Source: Semisulcospira habei (taxonomy: Eukaryota > Mollusca > Gastropoda > Semisulcospiridae). From it: a DNA stretch of 64,000 nucleotides. The stretch covers positions 122,188,451 through 122,252,450 of the forward strand of contig BTPG01000002.1 of NCBI GenBank assembly GCA_036245525.1, in the 5' to 3' direction. The notes under the pieces were generated by a model, which was not told where the DNA came from, searched no databases, and saw only the letters and a list, made by a program, of their open reading frames with translations. Positions 10,063 to 23,372 of this stretch are shown here, in pieces. Numbering within the stretch: position 1 is the stretch's first letter; every line of letters starts with the position of its first letter. The position numbers were made by a program, and so were the translations under genes.

Positions 10063-13035
10063 ATTTCATCCTAGACAATGACCTAGATGTTGTCGTGATC
10101 ACCGAAACGTGGCTCCGCTCAGCTGGCGATGAAACCATCATCGCCAGCGTCACTCCGAGTGGCTACCGCCTGGCCTCCTTCCCGCGTGCTTCCAGAGGGG
10201 GTGGCATTGCCATCATCTACAGGGACTGTCTTTCTGCTCACCTCTCCTTCTCTCAGTCTCTCCCTTTTGCTCATCCCTCCTTTGAATCTGTCGAGGCCGT
10301 AGCAACACTCCCTGGCCAGTCCCTCATCTTCTCATGTATCTATCGCCCCCCTCCAAGCTCAGTCTCAAAACAAACTCACAAACTCCATGTTCCTCACCGA
10401 GTTCGATCTCCTCCTCGACCACTACAGCACACGACCCGGAAAACACATCCTTCTTGGCGACTTTAACCTCCACTTCGACAAACCCGACCACCCCGACACA
10501 AAACGCCTTTGCACGTCACTTTCAAACCACAATCTTACACAACACATCACTAAACCCACCCACCGACTCGGCCACACCCTCGACTGGATCATCACCCGCA
10601 CCTCCGATCAACTCTTCCTCGACTCTGACACCTCTTCTGTGCTTCCCTCCGACCACCTCGCTATTCTCGTCGCCCTCAACCTACCTCCCCCGAAAAAACC
10701 CAAGCTCTTTGTCTCTCGTCGCAAACTAAAATCTGTCAACCGAGAGAACTTCTTCTACGAAGCTGTCGACCTTCTCTTGGACCCCGCCTCCTCTCCCGAT
10801 CTTGCATCCCATTTCGATTCCTCCCTTCGAAAACTTCTAGACACCCATGCCCCTGTCACCACCTGCTCCATACCCAACCGACTCCCCTCCCCCTGGCTCA
10901 CTGACGACATGGCTGAGGCCAAGCGCGAGCGTCGACAAGCGGAACGCCGCTGGCGCTCATCTGACCTCACCGTTCACAGAGAGAACTTCCAAACCACCAG
11001 ATCCAAAGTCTGCAGAATGATCTCCGACTCCAAACGCAAACACCTTCAAAACAAAATCATGGAATCCACTTCTTCCAAAACCCTCTACGCTACCATGAAC
11101 ACACTCCTAGGCACTTCTAAAGATTCTCCTCTTCCCAACACACACAGCAAAGAAGAACTTCCGTCCGCTTTTTCCTCCTATTTCTCCGACAAAATCCAAA
11201 CTCTGCGCAACACACTCAGCCTTTTCCGCCTTGCCTTCCTGACCCCCCCCCCCCCCCTTTTCCGGAACTCCCCTCTCGTCCTTCCGCCCCGTCTCTCAGG
11301 ATGAAGTCCTCAAGACCATAAAGTTCATGCCTTTCAAAACCTGCGAACTAGACCCCCTCCCAGCTTCCCTCTACTGGGACGGCCTCCCAAAACTTTTCCC
11401 TTCATCACTGACATCATCAACACATCTCTAGAGAATGGCTCCGTCCCCGATATCTTCAAGTCCGTCATCGTCCGTCCTCTCCTCAAAAAACACAACCTCG
11501 ACCCAAACGAACTCAAGAACTACCGCCCAGTCTCCAATCTCTCTTTCCTGTCCAAGCTTCTTGAGAAGGTTGTCCTTAACCAACTCAACCTCCACCTCGC
11601 CGACAACAACCTCCTCATTCCCTTCCAGTCTGCCTATCGCAAACATCACAGCACTGAAACTGCCCTTCTACATATCCTTAACGACCTGCTTCTCTCCACT
11701 GACTCGGGCAACATCTCCCTTCTTACGCTAATCGATCTCTCTGCCGCCTTCGACACCATAGACCACGCTATCCTCCTCCACCGCCTTCACCACTCCTTTT
11801 TGCATCACTGACTCTGCTCACTCCTGGTTTCTCTCCTACCTCTCCGACAGACAGCAGTCCGTCACCATCGACGGCGTCTCCTCCAACCCAGTCAGGCTCT
11901 CCTGCGGCGTTCCACAGGGGTCCGTCCTGGGCCCGGTCCTTTTCACACTCTTCACCTCCCCCCTGTCCAACATCATCCAGTCTCACCACATACACCACCA
12001 CCTCTACGCTGACGACTCACAACTACTAGACAAAGACAAACTCGACAACACTCAGACACTACTAACTCGCACGGCTGACTGCTATGAAGACGTGAAAAAC
12101 TGGATGACAGCACTGGAAACAAGCTCAAACTGAACGACGACAAAACGGAAGCCATGCTGGTAGGCACTCGCCAGAAACTTTCCCAGCTCCCTCCCTCTCT
12201 CCACCTTCAGCTCGACAGCACCCCCACCTCCCTCTCTGACTCGGTCAAGAACCTTGGCGTTATCCTCGATTCCTCTCTTTCCATGACCAGCTTCGTCTCC
12301 GCCACGGCCCAGACATGTTATTTCCACCTCCGCCGCATCAGTCAGATCAGAAAATACCTCACTACCGAAGCTGCCACCAAACTCGCTGTCTCTCTCATCT
12401 TATCTCGCATCGACTACTGCAACTCTCTCCTTTCCGGCCTTCCTCACTCCACCACTCTCACTCTCCAGCGCGTCCAGAACAATGCTGCCCGCCTCGTCCT
12501 CAGAAAGAAAAAATCCGACCACATCACTCCCCCGCTCAAGCTCCTTCACTGGCTCCCCATCCCCCAACGCATCCAATACAAGATTCTGTCTCTCTGCTAC
12601 AAATCCCTGAACAACTACGCTCCTGCCTATCTCTCCAACTTACTTCACCCCTACACTCCTCCCCGCTCCCTCCGCTCCGCATCCGACCCTCTCCGCCTCC
12701 TCATCCCCCGCACCAAACTCAGCACTTTCGGCCCCCGCTCCTTCTCAGTATATGGCCCATCCACCTGGAACACTCTCCCACTCTCTCTCCGTCAGAAACA
12801 CTCGCTCTCCTCCTTCCAGTCCGCCCTCAAAACTCACCTCTTTCAACAGTTCTAGCACTATATCACCACACTCCCCACCCCAAGCTGACCGTCGTAATGT
12901 ATTTTCACTATTCGTGTTACGTGAGTCATTGTCTAAAGCGTGCGCATGCGTGTGCGAGTTGTGAGTGCGCGCTTAGAGTTATAATTATTATAAGATAAGC
13001 GCATTATAAATACCGTAATTATTATTATTATTATT
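10056..13035 (+). pseudogene. 5'-truncated, frameshifted L2-like LINE ORF2
   Basis: Starts within the endonuclease (VVITETWL), with GDFNLHFD, LDWIITR and SDHLAIL motifs. The RT follows: [42 protein letters not shown], then RIDYCNSLLSG and LHWLPIPQR typical of the L2 group. The stop is at about 12853-12855. The frame is broken at least five times: near 10365, in the C-run at about 11240-11258, near 11400, near 11800 and near 12115. The 3' tail has GCGCTTA (12969-12975) and TAAGCGC (12996-13002), then TATAAATAC and (TTA)n. Clearly inactive. No plausible cellular gene, because EN and RT motifs run through it in order. Confidence 0.88.
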
Positions 13036-13049
13036 ATAAATTTGATTCG

Positions 13050-13312
<263 letters not shown>

Positions 13313-13370
13313 TAAACAGTAAAGTATGTGCCGGAGAGATTAAACAGTAAAGTATGTGCCGGAGAGTAAA

Positions 13371-16300
13371 GTATATGCCTGTGGGTAACTTCCTTTGAAA
13401 GCGGCCTGGAGGATCAATAGTTGGCAATACCTACTTTGTATCCAAATGTTCTCAGTATGTCTTACAATAACGCTGAACAAAGAGGTTGACAGCTTTTGAA
13501 GTCTGAATGTAATAAAATAAAAGACTTCTCTGCTCTCCTCAGTTCTCCTTTGTACGTAGCAGAGTTCCGACGACGTTTACCAGGGCCACTAGAAGACTCT
13601 GTTACGTGTGCATACTCACATGGACTGTGAAAGGAAGAGTAGAAAAGTCTCCGCTGAGGCAAGACAACATTGAGAACCTTTTTTTTCAGGAACAATTAGC
13701 GATCAAATTGCACCCTAGAGCAGATGCCTCCATTGCGTTATACTTATTGTTGCTTTTGTGTGTGTGTGTGTTTGTTTATTTTTTACTATTGTTATATTGA
13801 AACCAAGACAAGATGGCGGCCATGCAACACCTCCCGGCCGCCCGCTCCGGCAGAAATGGTCGCCACCCGCAGTATTCGAGCAGTCATTGTGCCTTCGTTT
13901 AGTTATGATGTCGGACCTTTCAATCCTGCATCATGGATGGAATTTCTGTTTGATAACTTTTGGCAATCTGTTGTGCTGTGGCTGTTAATTGGATTTTCAG
14001 TAGTTTCCTCCGCCTTCAGTGCAATGCTGGTAGTTTATACACGCCGGCTGATAGTTTGTTAGTCAGTACCATGGGACTGAATCGGATCTCAGAAGAATGA
14101 CAGCGCGCATTATGCTGTGGCAAAGAACCAACGTGCTTTTCTCCCCTTTCAAGCATCTCAGGAGTGGCTCTTCCCACGCCACGCTCAACATCACTGCCTC
14201 CAAAAGCCTTTCATATGCAAACTCTGAACAATCTTGAAATTCACGCTGAAAATGCCACTCGCGAACAGTTTGATTTTCTCCCAGGATGTAGTTTCGTTAT
14301 GTTCTGTTCTGTACTGGCTGTACATAATTTCATTCAGATGAGTCTCAGCGCCTGCAATGAATATTTAAAAAAAGAGTGTATTAATCTCTTTTATATGAAT
14401 GTTAGCCCTTGCAACTTTTTGATAAAGTTCAGATATTGAATTAATAGAGTCAGATGTTGTTGTTTTTTTCAAATGTCCTTCCGGCAGCACACGTTCGCAG
14501 ACGGCGGTGAACAATTCAGTACACAATATTCCACCTCCTTTGCGAGCTGAGCACAGATGCGCAAAGCGATTTTGTTTTTGAAGACGTATGCTACAAGCTC
14601 ACTAAACTGAAGATATAATTTTCCATCCTTGTTAAGCAATGCACTCTGGGCCTTTAGGGACTGCAGGATATTATCCCTCCTTAACGTGACAGTGTCTGAA
14701 GCGCAATAACTCTTTTTAAGAGTAATATAAACTGGTCAAAACCCACCCACACTTGACTGTCTTCCTCTATAAAACTTTGAAGGTTGTATGGTGAAGCCAT
14801 GCCGTCGTGCCGAACGTAGATGAACCGGCCTAGACACACATTCAATGGCATTTAATAACATGTCAGGAAACCTGCAACATGTTCTTGACTGGATGAAAGA
14901 AGTTAAGGCTTTAATGATAAGACTATGATGTAATAACAGAGGGAATGTTAGATCCTCATGATTGTAGATTTAAAAACAAAAACAAGAACCCAGGGTTGGT
15001 AACTTCAGGTTTCCACATCGAATGCCGGCCAAATAATTATTGGTCAACTGCTAAGATCATACATCAACTACTGAAAATCGGCAGCGATGAAACTCCCGCG
15101 GCACTAAACTCCGTAAACACTGCTCCTGTTTTAAATAGTAATGCCTAATGTAGAAACTGACTTGGCTGGGATCTTTGTTCCAGCTAAATCGGTTGCAAAA
15201 TTTATCTATAAATGCATACACAGTAACTTTGAATAAAATAACAATTTTTATTTACACACATATGATGTTTATAAAAATCGGACCACCCGAACCGGCCCTT
15301 ACCTACATTTTTGCGCCCTTGCCGTGTGTCAAACAATCCAAAGCTCGTCGAAATGAAGGGAAAACTTAATTAATTCCCACGCGCATATGCACAAAGAAAT
15401 TGTTCGGCATACTCTGTGTGAATTCATGAACACACATCGTGAACACACAAGAACGTGTTTTCATGAGAGAAAGTAAAAGAAAACGGACTACATAGTCATA
15501 TAACCAGTCCGCAGCGGCATCCTCATACGTAGGATCAGAATCAACATCAATGGCCCAACAAGAGACTCAAATTTAATGCAGCCTTGGGTGCTGATGAGGA
15601 TGTATGCCTCTTACAGACGGAAGGGATTTTGAATTGTGCTGCACCGCGAAGATGGGGACCACGCATGAAGTATCAGTTTACATTTGCTCTAAAGAGAGGC
15701 GGCAAGAGGGGGCAAGTGTTATCTATCACCGCTGACAGCTGGCATCCTCCCTTCCTAATTTTTAGGATGCACTTTGTTCATTGAGGACTAACTGTGCCTG
15801 AGTAGCGTGAGTGCGTGTAGCGAGCGAGTGCCGGCAGGCTTCGGGCCCCCACATTCCAGCCGAGTGACGTGATGACGGAAACCTCCCCGACACAGTGACT
15901 GTGTTTCTTACAACACTTAACAGCGTGTGCTGTGTCGCTTTAGAAACAATTCGGTTTGGACTGCTTTCACGTTAATGTTGTAGTTTTACTATTATTGCTT
16001 CAAAAATGAGTAGGTGTGAAGTTATATTACTGGTACTAGTTAAGTTATAATTAAGGTAGTGGTGTCTGTTTGCCGGAGCGACTGTCTAGTAAAGTAGTAG
16101 CCGGCGCTGTTCTTATAGCGACGGGCCCCCAGGTAGCCGCAACTGTGGAAGTATAATTCGTCTATTCAAGTTGTTTTGTTGATGCGTATTAAGTGTAACT
16201 AGTCTCAGCCAAGCAGGAAGTTTAAAAACATTATATTATGTGTTTAAGAGATACTATGATAGGGCTGTCCTTAGTTTGCTTTGTGTTAGGGAGGTTCAGG

Positions 16301-16732
16301 TCGGGTTGGGGCCGTTGGCGCCGGCCATGAGACGCCTTGGCGACGGGCTTCACCCGTCCCGAGCCATTGTCCATTTGTTGTTTGTAACTGTTGTGTGAGT
16401 TTTGGTGATTGCGAGTTGCACCTGAGGTGGCGAAACAAATTTTCCTGTGGCAACATGTATTCGGAAGAATAAACACGTAACAATTGTAAGGAACTGAGGA
16501 GAATAATCACAAAATGAGTCGGTCGGTCCGTGTCGCGTGTATTCCCTCTTCTTTATTTGTTGATCATTACTGATAGGAAAGAAAAGTGTATTCATCTTTG
16601 TAATGTCAACTTGTTTGGAAAGAAAGTGTGTCTGGCTTTACTAGGATGGAAAGACAGGTTAAACAGCCGCATGCAATGAATTTGTTGAACTTTAAGTCCT
16701 GAAATTTGTTCATTTGTGTGTAAATTCCTTCA
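13371..16732. other. No recognisable gene
   Basis: Only short frames without known motifs. AAGAATAAACACG near 16470 could be a polyadenylation signal, but nothing else supports a transcript. It ends at the GTCGT target duplication of the LTR element. Confidence 0.6.
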
Positions 16733-16737
16733 GTCGT
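16733..16737. repeat. Target-site duplication GTCGT, left copy
   Basis: GTCGT directly precedes the 5' LTR, and the same five bases follow the 3' LTR at 25630-25634. Confidence 0.9.
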
Positions 16738-18590
16738 TGTCACGTAACAGATGTGACATTTATTTCCCCCCCCCCCCCCCCCCAAGTCGTTTTTTTTTTA
16801 ATAAATCGAGGTCGCCGGCCTCTGTAAATAGCCTTAAGTTAGAAAAGTTGATAAATGTATTGTAAACGTAAGCGTAAAGCCCGTGCAGCTAGCTTAACGG
16901 TGAGCGATTACAGCGGTTGCACGCTTTCGGCAAGTAGCTTTAACCGAATAGTGTTCAGAAGTACAGTCTAACTGCGAAGTAGCAGAAGGATATTACGTGT
17001 CAGTCAGTCGAGTTAGCGAGCTCAGTGAGGGTCTGGGTCAGGGTGCGGCCTTGTTTGGAGCCCTTGACAAGCTGTGTGAGGGTTGTTACCCTCCCTGCAA
17101 TACCACTGCCAGTGTTCCTGGTTCTGGGTGTCCGAGAGACCAAGTGACGACGGCTGCTGCTCGACAGAAGACTCCTCCGGTTTGTGTTCGTCTCGTTTGT
17201 CTCGTCCTGCCGAAGGACTCACAAGTGAAAGGTAACTATTCATGCTATTTACTCAGTGAGCTGCTGTACTCTCGGGTGTGTAAATGTGTACATAAGTTTG
17301 GAAGAGTGTGTTCAGTTATTTATTTCTTTAGTAATGCTTTAATCAAGTTTTTAACCATGTTTTCAGGTTAGGTTGTAATGCAGTAAGTTTCGGATTAATT
17401 ATTTATATTCGGTTGTCGCCGAGTGGGTTTATTTAAAGGGCCAAGTGCGGTTTTTTTTTTTTTTTTTTTTTTTTTGTTCTATTAGTAGAATTAATTTAAA
17501 GGAAGTGAGGCGCCATGTTAAAATTAAAGTGGATATTTTTCGAAATATATATATTTATATTGGGTCTTAGATGTAATTTAATAAGATTGTCATGTGGGGT
17601 GTTTATTGGTGATTATTTGATAATGTTTTTTTGGGCAGTGGTAATAAATGAAGATAAAAGTTTTTATTAGTAAAGTTAAATTTCAAAATCTAAAAGTAAA
17701 CATAGTATAATAAAATAATGTAAACATGGTGAATATTATATGTACATAGAAATCATTTTTATCATGATTTTATATTATTTAATATGGCCAAGGCGGGTAT
17801 TAGTGTACCAGCAGGAAGATAACCTCTACAGGGTGAGATGAGAGACACAACTCACATGGTTTGTGAATAAATGCAGGAAATGCGTGTTCTAGAATTAACT
17901 GTGTATTGGCACTTTGACTGACAGTGCGCCTTTTTCAGTGCACTTCTCAGATTTCTTCGACTTCTTCGATTTCTTCATCTTCCATGATCATCAACGGTGA
18001 CGCATCATCAGGAGCTGTACCATCGTCTGCGCGGTGGCCTTGGTCACAAGCTGGAATGCCTTCGCTAACCAGTCCGGGTTGGCAAGTGCTTTGACATTGG
18101 GCTACAGCAGGCTGATTCAACGTTCCGCGCGTCGGTCGCAGACGTTCGAGGGGCGACGGCAGCAGTATTGCCAGAGCAAGTACTCTGGAATCCTGAGTCA
18201 AGCTCCACCGTTCCTGTGCCGTTGCAGAGTGGGCAAGCGCGGCAACAGTGCTCTTCGGGGTATTGGTAGTAATATTACATTATGCCACCCTTTCTAGTGG
18301 GGGACAGAGAGGACACTGTACAGAAACAAAGTACTCGCCTTGCATAGCCATGGTCAATTTTCATCTGTCAATTAATAATTTTCATGTGTTAATGTGTTAT
18401 ATGAGTGCATGTGTGTGTATGTGAGAGGGTGTGAGGCGTTAGTGGGTTGGGGTGGTGTTAGAGCAAGTGTAAGTAATGAGTCGATTGTTGTTTATCACTG
18501 TTGCGTGATTTATTTAGAGTGGGTGGGTTTCTCGAGTGTTAGCGCGTGTATTGTCCACGGTACCCTGACTCTGTCAGGCGTGTCGTGACA
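16738..18590 (+). repeat. 5' LTR
   Basis: Starts TGTCACGTAACAG and ends GTCGTGACA. It matches 23794-25629 along its whole length, with small indels. Confidence 0.95.
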
Positions 18591-18592
18591 TT

Positions 18593-18610
18593 TGGTGGCA
18601 GCGGTGGGAT
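18593..18610 (+). other. Primer-binding site, tRNA-Leu-like
   Basis: TGGTGGCAGCGGTGGGAT lies two bases after the LTR. Its complement ends in CCA and, from general knowledge of animal tRNAs, matches the 3' end of a leucine tRNA. Confidence 0.75.
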
Positions 18611-19664
18611 ATGAATTAGGGGGAGGTAACTGTTTAGGTCGTTAGGTAGATTGGGGTATTTTTGTGCGCCAGTGATCGTTTATGTGGTGTGGTACGAGTG
18701 AGATTTAGCGGGCGGTCGCGGGAGTGGGGGCGTATTGCGCCAGGGGCCACGGCCAGAGAGTGCAGTACGCATAAACGGGGGGTGGCGTGAGTGGTCGCCT
18801 CTCATTACTCAGGTACCGAGTAGTGAGGACCCTTCGGCTCTTGTCACTGTCTAGTCTTTATTCGTTGTTTGTATTCTGTGTATTTGTTTTATTTTTCTTT
18901 GCGTCAGGGGTCCTGCTGGGGAGCAGTTGTCACTGCCCTCCGTGACATCCACCTCATGATGCCCCTAAACGGGAAACCAGGGCCACCCGGACTGGGCACG
19001 GTGCCACGTCGGGGCACGACCATGGGTCCGAAGGTAGTGGTCCAGGGCCGGAAAGAGGAGCCACTTTGGCCACTCCCTCTCGGAAGGAAACAGTGGTGAG
19101 TACCCATACCCGTACTGTCACTGCAGCAGGACTGACACCCAGTAGGGATCAGGGGAGTAAAGAGGGGTTAGGGGTGGGGGTAAACCCATATGAGCAGTAT
19201 AAAGTGCTAGGAGAGGGCCTAGGACTTAGTGGGGGAGCCCTAACCCAGTTCATCCTGTCCGAAGTTAGGAGAGAGGAAGAAAAACGGGAACGTGACCTAG
19301 AGCGTAGGGCGTTAGAGAGACGGCTCCAGATGGACCGTGAGGCAGCTGAGCGGGCTAGGCGGGATGACTTGGCATTGACCGAACGTAAGCTGGCTGCCGC
19401 GGAACAAGCACGGAAAGAAGAGCTCGTCGCGGCCGAAACGCGGCTTAAATTGCAGTTAGCAGCATCGGAAAAGTCAGTTACGGAGGCTAGTCAGCATTAC
19501 TCGCTCAAGATGCGTCCGTTAGAGGATAGGGAAGATATGGAATCTTACCTTCAGCTCTTTGAGAGAGTAGCCGAAACCCAGGGGTGGCCGAAAGAGGTAT
19601 GGGGGATCAGGTTAGCACCTCTATTGCAGAGGGAGGCCCGTGATGCATACCTTAGGCTGACCGT

Positions 19665-19669
19665 AGAGC
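19665..19669. repeat. Target duplication AGAGC of the nested LINE (left; right at 19960-19964)
   Basis: The five bases AGAGC flank the LINE fragment on both sides. With a single copy of AGAGC the two gag parts lie in one frame. Confidence 0.75.
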
Positions 19670-19959
19670 CCACATGAACCCCTTCTGGCAACCGTGAAAC
19701 GGCGCAAGCTTGCTTGGTTTGGCCACGTGACCCGACACAACACCTTGTCCAAGACTATCCTCCAAGGCACTCTCGAAGGAAGTCGTCGGCGAGGTCGTCA
19801 GAGAAAGAGTTGGGTCGCAAACATAAAAGAATGGACCGAACTCGAGATGCCAGACTTGCTTGCCACCGCCCAAAATAGAACTCAGTGGAGAGCACTGTCT
19901 GTTGCTGCTGCCTTTCAGTCCCCCCAGCGCCCAGTTCGGGCAAGGGACTGATGATGATG
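19670..19959 (+). mobile_element. 5'-truncated LINE fragment nested in gag
   Basis: Encodes only a LINE C-terminal segment (KLAWFGHVTRH, then RRRGRQRKSW and NIKEWTELEM) to the stop at 19949-19951, followed by a (TGA)n tail. This C-terminus is common in invertebrate LINEs of a clade different from the two others here (RTE-like guess). Confidence 0.75.
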
Positions 19960-20850
19960 AGAGCAAGGGAAGGATTTTGAGGTGGTGAGGGAGACCTTAC
20001 TGAGAAGATTCAGGCGTGACGCTGAGTATTACAGACGCCAGTTTCGCGAGGCCAAAAAGGAAGGTCCCGAAACGTTTCCCCAGTTGTTCGTTAGGTTAAA
20101 GACCTCGGTCAAGCGCTGGTTCACTTTAGCCCATAAGAGCATAGAGGACGTAGAGCAAGTGCTAGACATGTTTCTGTCTGAGCAACTTTATGCTATTATG
20201 AATGCAGACCTTGAAATGTTCGTTAGGGAAAAACGCCCCAGAAATGAAGAGGCCGCGGAGCTAGCACAGCTCCATCTCGACACCAAACGGGCAGTCTCGC
20301 GTCCATTGGGTGGGGGGCCGATTCGTCCGCCGTTCAAGAAGGACAAAGGGTCGAATAAACCCCCTGAGACCAAAGCAGAACATAGGGCAGAGCCAGCTAG
20401 TTCAGGCAGGGGGACTGGTGAACGGCTGTGTTTTAAGTGTAACAAACCAGGGCACTTAGCAAGGAACTGTCGGAGTAAGGCGTCAGTTAACCAAGTCACC
20501 ATTGCCCCTGAGACAGTAGCCGTAACGACAGAGCCCGTGACCGTAGGGATGCGGATGATCCGGCCCTACGACCCGTGGAGTAAGGGATTAGCTCAGGGAA
20601 AAGTTCGTATCATGCGTGATACCGGCGCAGATATGGGTGCGATCGCCGCCAAGTGGATAGAACCCAGGGATTTTACAGGTCGGTTCATCGACGTCAATCC
20701 CGTCGACCATACCAAGTCCGATAAGTATCCGACTGCATGGGTTGAAATCGATTCCCCATTCGTGCGAGGGACGATCGAACTTATCGTAATGGAGCGCATG
20801 GGACCGGACGTAATCCTAGGAAACTGTGACTTTTTCAGATGGGAAACGTA

Positions 20851-22200
20851 GTCCCGTATCCATCGATGCCAGTGAGTGTGCTATGGCAGCAGCGGTCCAA
20901 ACTCGAGCTCAGATTCAGAGGGAAAAGGAGGGAGAGAGCGCGCTTAAAGTCGTTAAGCAGGCCGATCTCAATGTGACTCCTGCCCAACTGATAGAGTGGC
21001 AAAACCAGGACGAAACTCTAGCTCGCGCTAGAAAGTTGGCCGAAGAGGGCCGAGCAATTCCGTCAGGGAAAAGTCTGATAGAATTTTGCAGGAGGAAGGG
21101 AATTCTGTATCGGGTCTAAGCAAAGGAGGCAGCCCCAGTTAGTCGTCCCGAAGCCTTTGAGGGAGACTGTAATGCGTTTAGCGCATGACCCACCGATGGG
21201 GGGGGGGGGGGGGGGCGGCATTTGGGAGGCAAGAGAATCCCGGAACGCATTTGGGGTACTTTCTATTGGCCGGTTCTGTGTGCTCAAGTTCGCAGGTACT
21301 GTGAGTCATGCGAACAATGTCAGAAAGTAGTACCAAGAGGGAGAGTACCACGGGTTCCTATGCAACAGCTTCCGCTAGTAGAAGAACCATTTCAGAGAGT
21401 AGCGGTAGACATTGTGGGGCCTATTGCTCCAGCTTCCGACAGAGGAAACCGGTTCATTCTCGTGACCGTCAATTACGCCACTCGATACCCCGAGGCAGTA
21501 CCTTTAAAGGGGATCGAAGCAGAAAGGGTCGCTGAGGCATTGTTAGAAATCTGGTCTAGGGTGGGAATTCCGAGGGAGGTACTCACCGACCAAGGGTCCC
21601 AGTTCACCTCACAAGTGATGTCTGAAGTCAACCGTTTGCTGTGCATACACGGCAAGTGTACTACTCCTTACCATCCGCAGGCAAATGGCCTAGTAGAACG
21701 TTTCAACGGTACCTTGGTGTCCATGTTGAAGAAGTTAGCTAGCGAGCAACCTCGATGTTGGGACAGATACATTCCCTCATTGCTGTTTGCGTACAGGGAG
21801 GTTCCTCAGGAATAGACGGGGTTCGCGCCGTTCGAGTTATTGTACGGCAAGACTGTAATGGGGCCCATGTCAGTTCTACGGGATCTGTGGACGAAAGAGC
21901 AGATGGGAGAAGAGGTGAGAGATGCAAGCCAGTACGTAGTAGATTTGCGGAATCGCATTGAGGAGACGTGCAGGTTAGCGCAACAGAATTTGAAGCTAGC
22001 TTCGAAAAAGCAGAAACAGCACTTTGACCGCAGAGCCAAACCACGCAGTTTTAGTGCAGGAGACAAGGTTTTGTTGTTACTTCCAGTTAAACACAAGAAG
22101 CAGGGGCTTGGCAGGGGCCATTCGAAGTTCTAGAGAGAGTCGGAGAGTGTGACTACAGGGTACGGGTGGGCAGTAAAAATAAACTGTACCATGCAAATCT
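20851..22200 (+). pseudogene. int: Integrase, broken
   Basis: An N-terminal linker frame (20826-21119) ends in a stop. The H2C2 zinc-binding region follows (AHD near 21184, CESCEQCQ near 21303), split by an 18-base G run at 21198-21215. The catalytic core is in the frame 21222-21815: VAVDIVGP, LTDQGSQF and LVERFN, with 35 residues between the second Asp and the Glu. It is stopped by TAG at 21813-21815. The C-terminal region continues to about 22200 and is broken again near 22130. Lies upstream of the reverse transcriptase. Confidence 0.85.
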
Positions 22201-22412
22201 GTTGAAAAAGTTCCAAGAACGAGTGTCAGTAGCTACAGTAGTGATAGATGAGGAGGACGAAGATGAGGGAGGAGAGGTATTCATGGTGGTAAAGGAAGTA
22301 CCTACCATTCCTTTAGTAGCGTCTGAAGGACCCTCTGACGTCCATCTTGATCCTAACTGTCCAGACGTCCATTCTAGTATAGAAGCTCTGACTGTCCAGT
22401 TTAAGGATATTT

Positions 22413-23372
22413 TTGACAGATTATACGTTGAGGACTACACTAGACTCGTGTGAAATTCGTTTGACTGATGAAGTGCCGGTGAGGTACCCCCTACCTCATT
22501 CTCAACTAGAAGTAGTCAAAGCCGAAGTGGATGCTATGCTAGAAATGGGAGTAATCGAGAGAGCCAATTCCCCATACAGCTCACCGATCGTATTGGTGAA
22601 GAAGAAAGATGGCACTGTTAGGTTTTGTGTGGATTTTAGGAAACCGAATCAAAAGGTCGTGTTCGATGCTGAACCAATGCCTGACGTAGAGTACCTATTT
22701 TCCTTACTGTCCAAGGCTAAGTACTTCAGTAAGTTAGACCTAGCTAAAGGCTACTGGCAGGTACCCATGTTAGAGAGCGACAAACCGAAAACTGCCTTCA
22801 CCACACCGGCAGGGCAATTTCAGTGGAAGGTAATGCCTTTCGGGTTAAAGACGGCAGGGGCAATCTTTTCCCGAATGATGAGGAGGTTACTAGAACCTTT
22901 GCGATTGACAGAAGTTAGCAATTTCATGGACGATGTCATGATTGCTTCCTCCACTGAAGAACGTCACTTACAATGTATTGCCCAGCTCTTTTGTAGGTTA
23001 AGAGAGGTCCAGTTGGCGGCCAGACCTACAAAGTGTTACTTGGGGTTCAAGCAATTGGAATATCTGGGGCATACGGTGGGTAACGGTCAGATAAAACCAG
23101 AGGGAGACAAGATGCAGTGGATAAAAGACGCACCGTGACCACAAACAAAGAAACAAGTGAGATCGTTTCTTGGGTTGGTAAATTATTACCGCCGGTTCGT
23201 TCCTAACTTTGCAGCCATAGCAGCCCCACTAACCGACCTGACCAAGGGAGGGAAGACTGGACAGATCGGTTGGAACGATGCATGTAAGACGGCATTTGAG
23301 ACGCTGAAGGCGCGACTGTGTTCGGGTCCTGTGTACTCATTGCCAGACTTTGATCGTCTCTTCGTGTTGTAG
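22413..23372 (+). pseudogene. rt: Reverse transcriptase, broken by stops
   Basis: Ty3/gypsy-type RT: VKKKDGTVRFCVDFR, KLDLAKGYWQV, MPFGLKTAGAIF, then FMDD in the active site (about 22923) and YLGHTV. TGA at 23136-23138 and TAG at 23370-23372 interrupt it; the thumb/connection segment (FLGLVNYYRRFVPNF) lies between them. Confidence 0.88.

Larger units (their letters stand above)
18955..20850 (+). pseudogene. gag-pro: gag and protease region, interrupted
   Basis: The first part (frame open at 19066-19677, no clear ATG) has a long Glu/Arg-rich coiled coil and then a capsid-type segment (YLQLFERVAETQGW). It is interrupted at 19670-19959 by a LINE fragment. The second part (19965-20851) continues the capsid, then a CX2CX4HX4C zinc knuckle (about 20431-20474) and a DTGA aspartic protease active site (about 20620). 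An ATG cluster near 18957 lies in another frame, so the true start is uncertain. These products would form the particle and cut the polyprotein. Confidence 0.8.

Noticed and set aside
9497..13035. Twin-priming inversion of a single L2-like insertion
   Set aside because: Twin priming leaves one 3' tail; here both halves have their own stem and TTA tail.
19694..19951. Stand-alone 85-aa gene (WFGHVTRH protein)
   Set aside because: It is the C-terminus of a truncated LINE with a target duplication, inside gag.
20826..21119. Programmed frameshift between protease and integrase
   Set aside because: No slippery site is evident, and the region has many other lesions, so decay is simpler.
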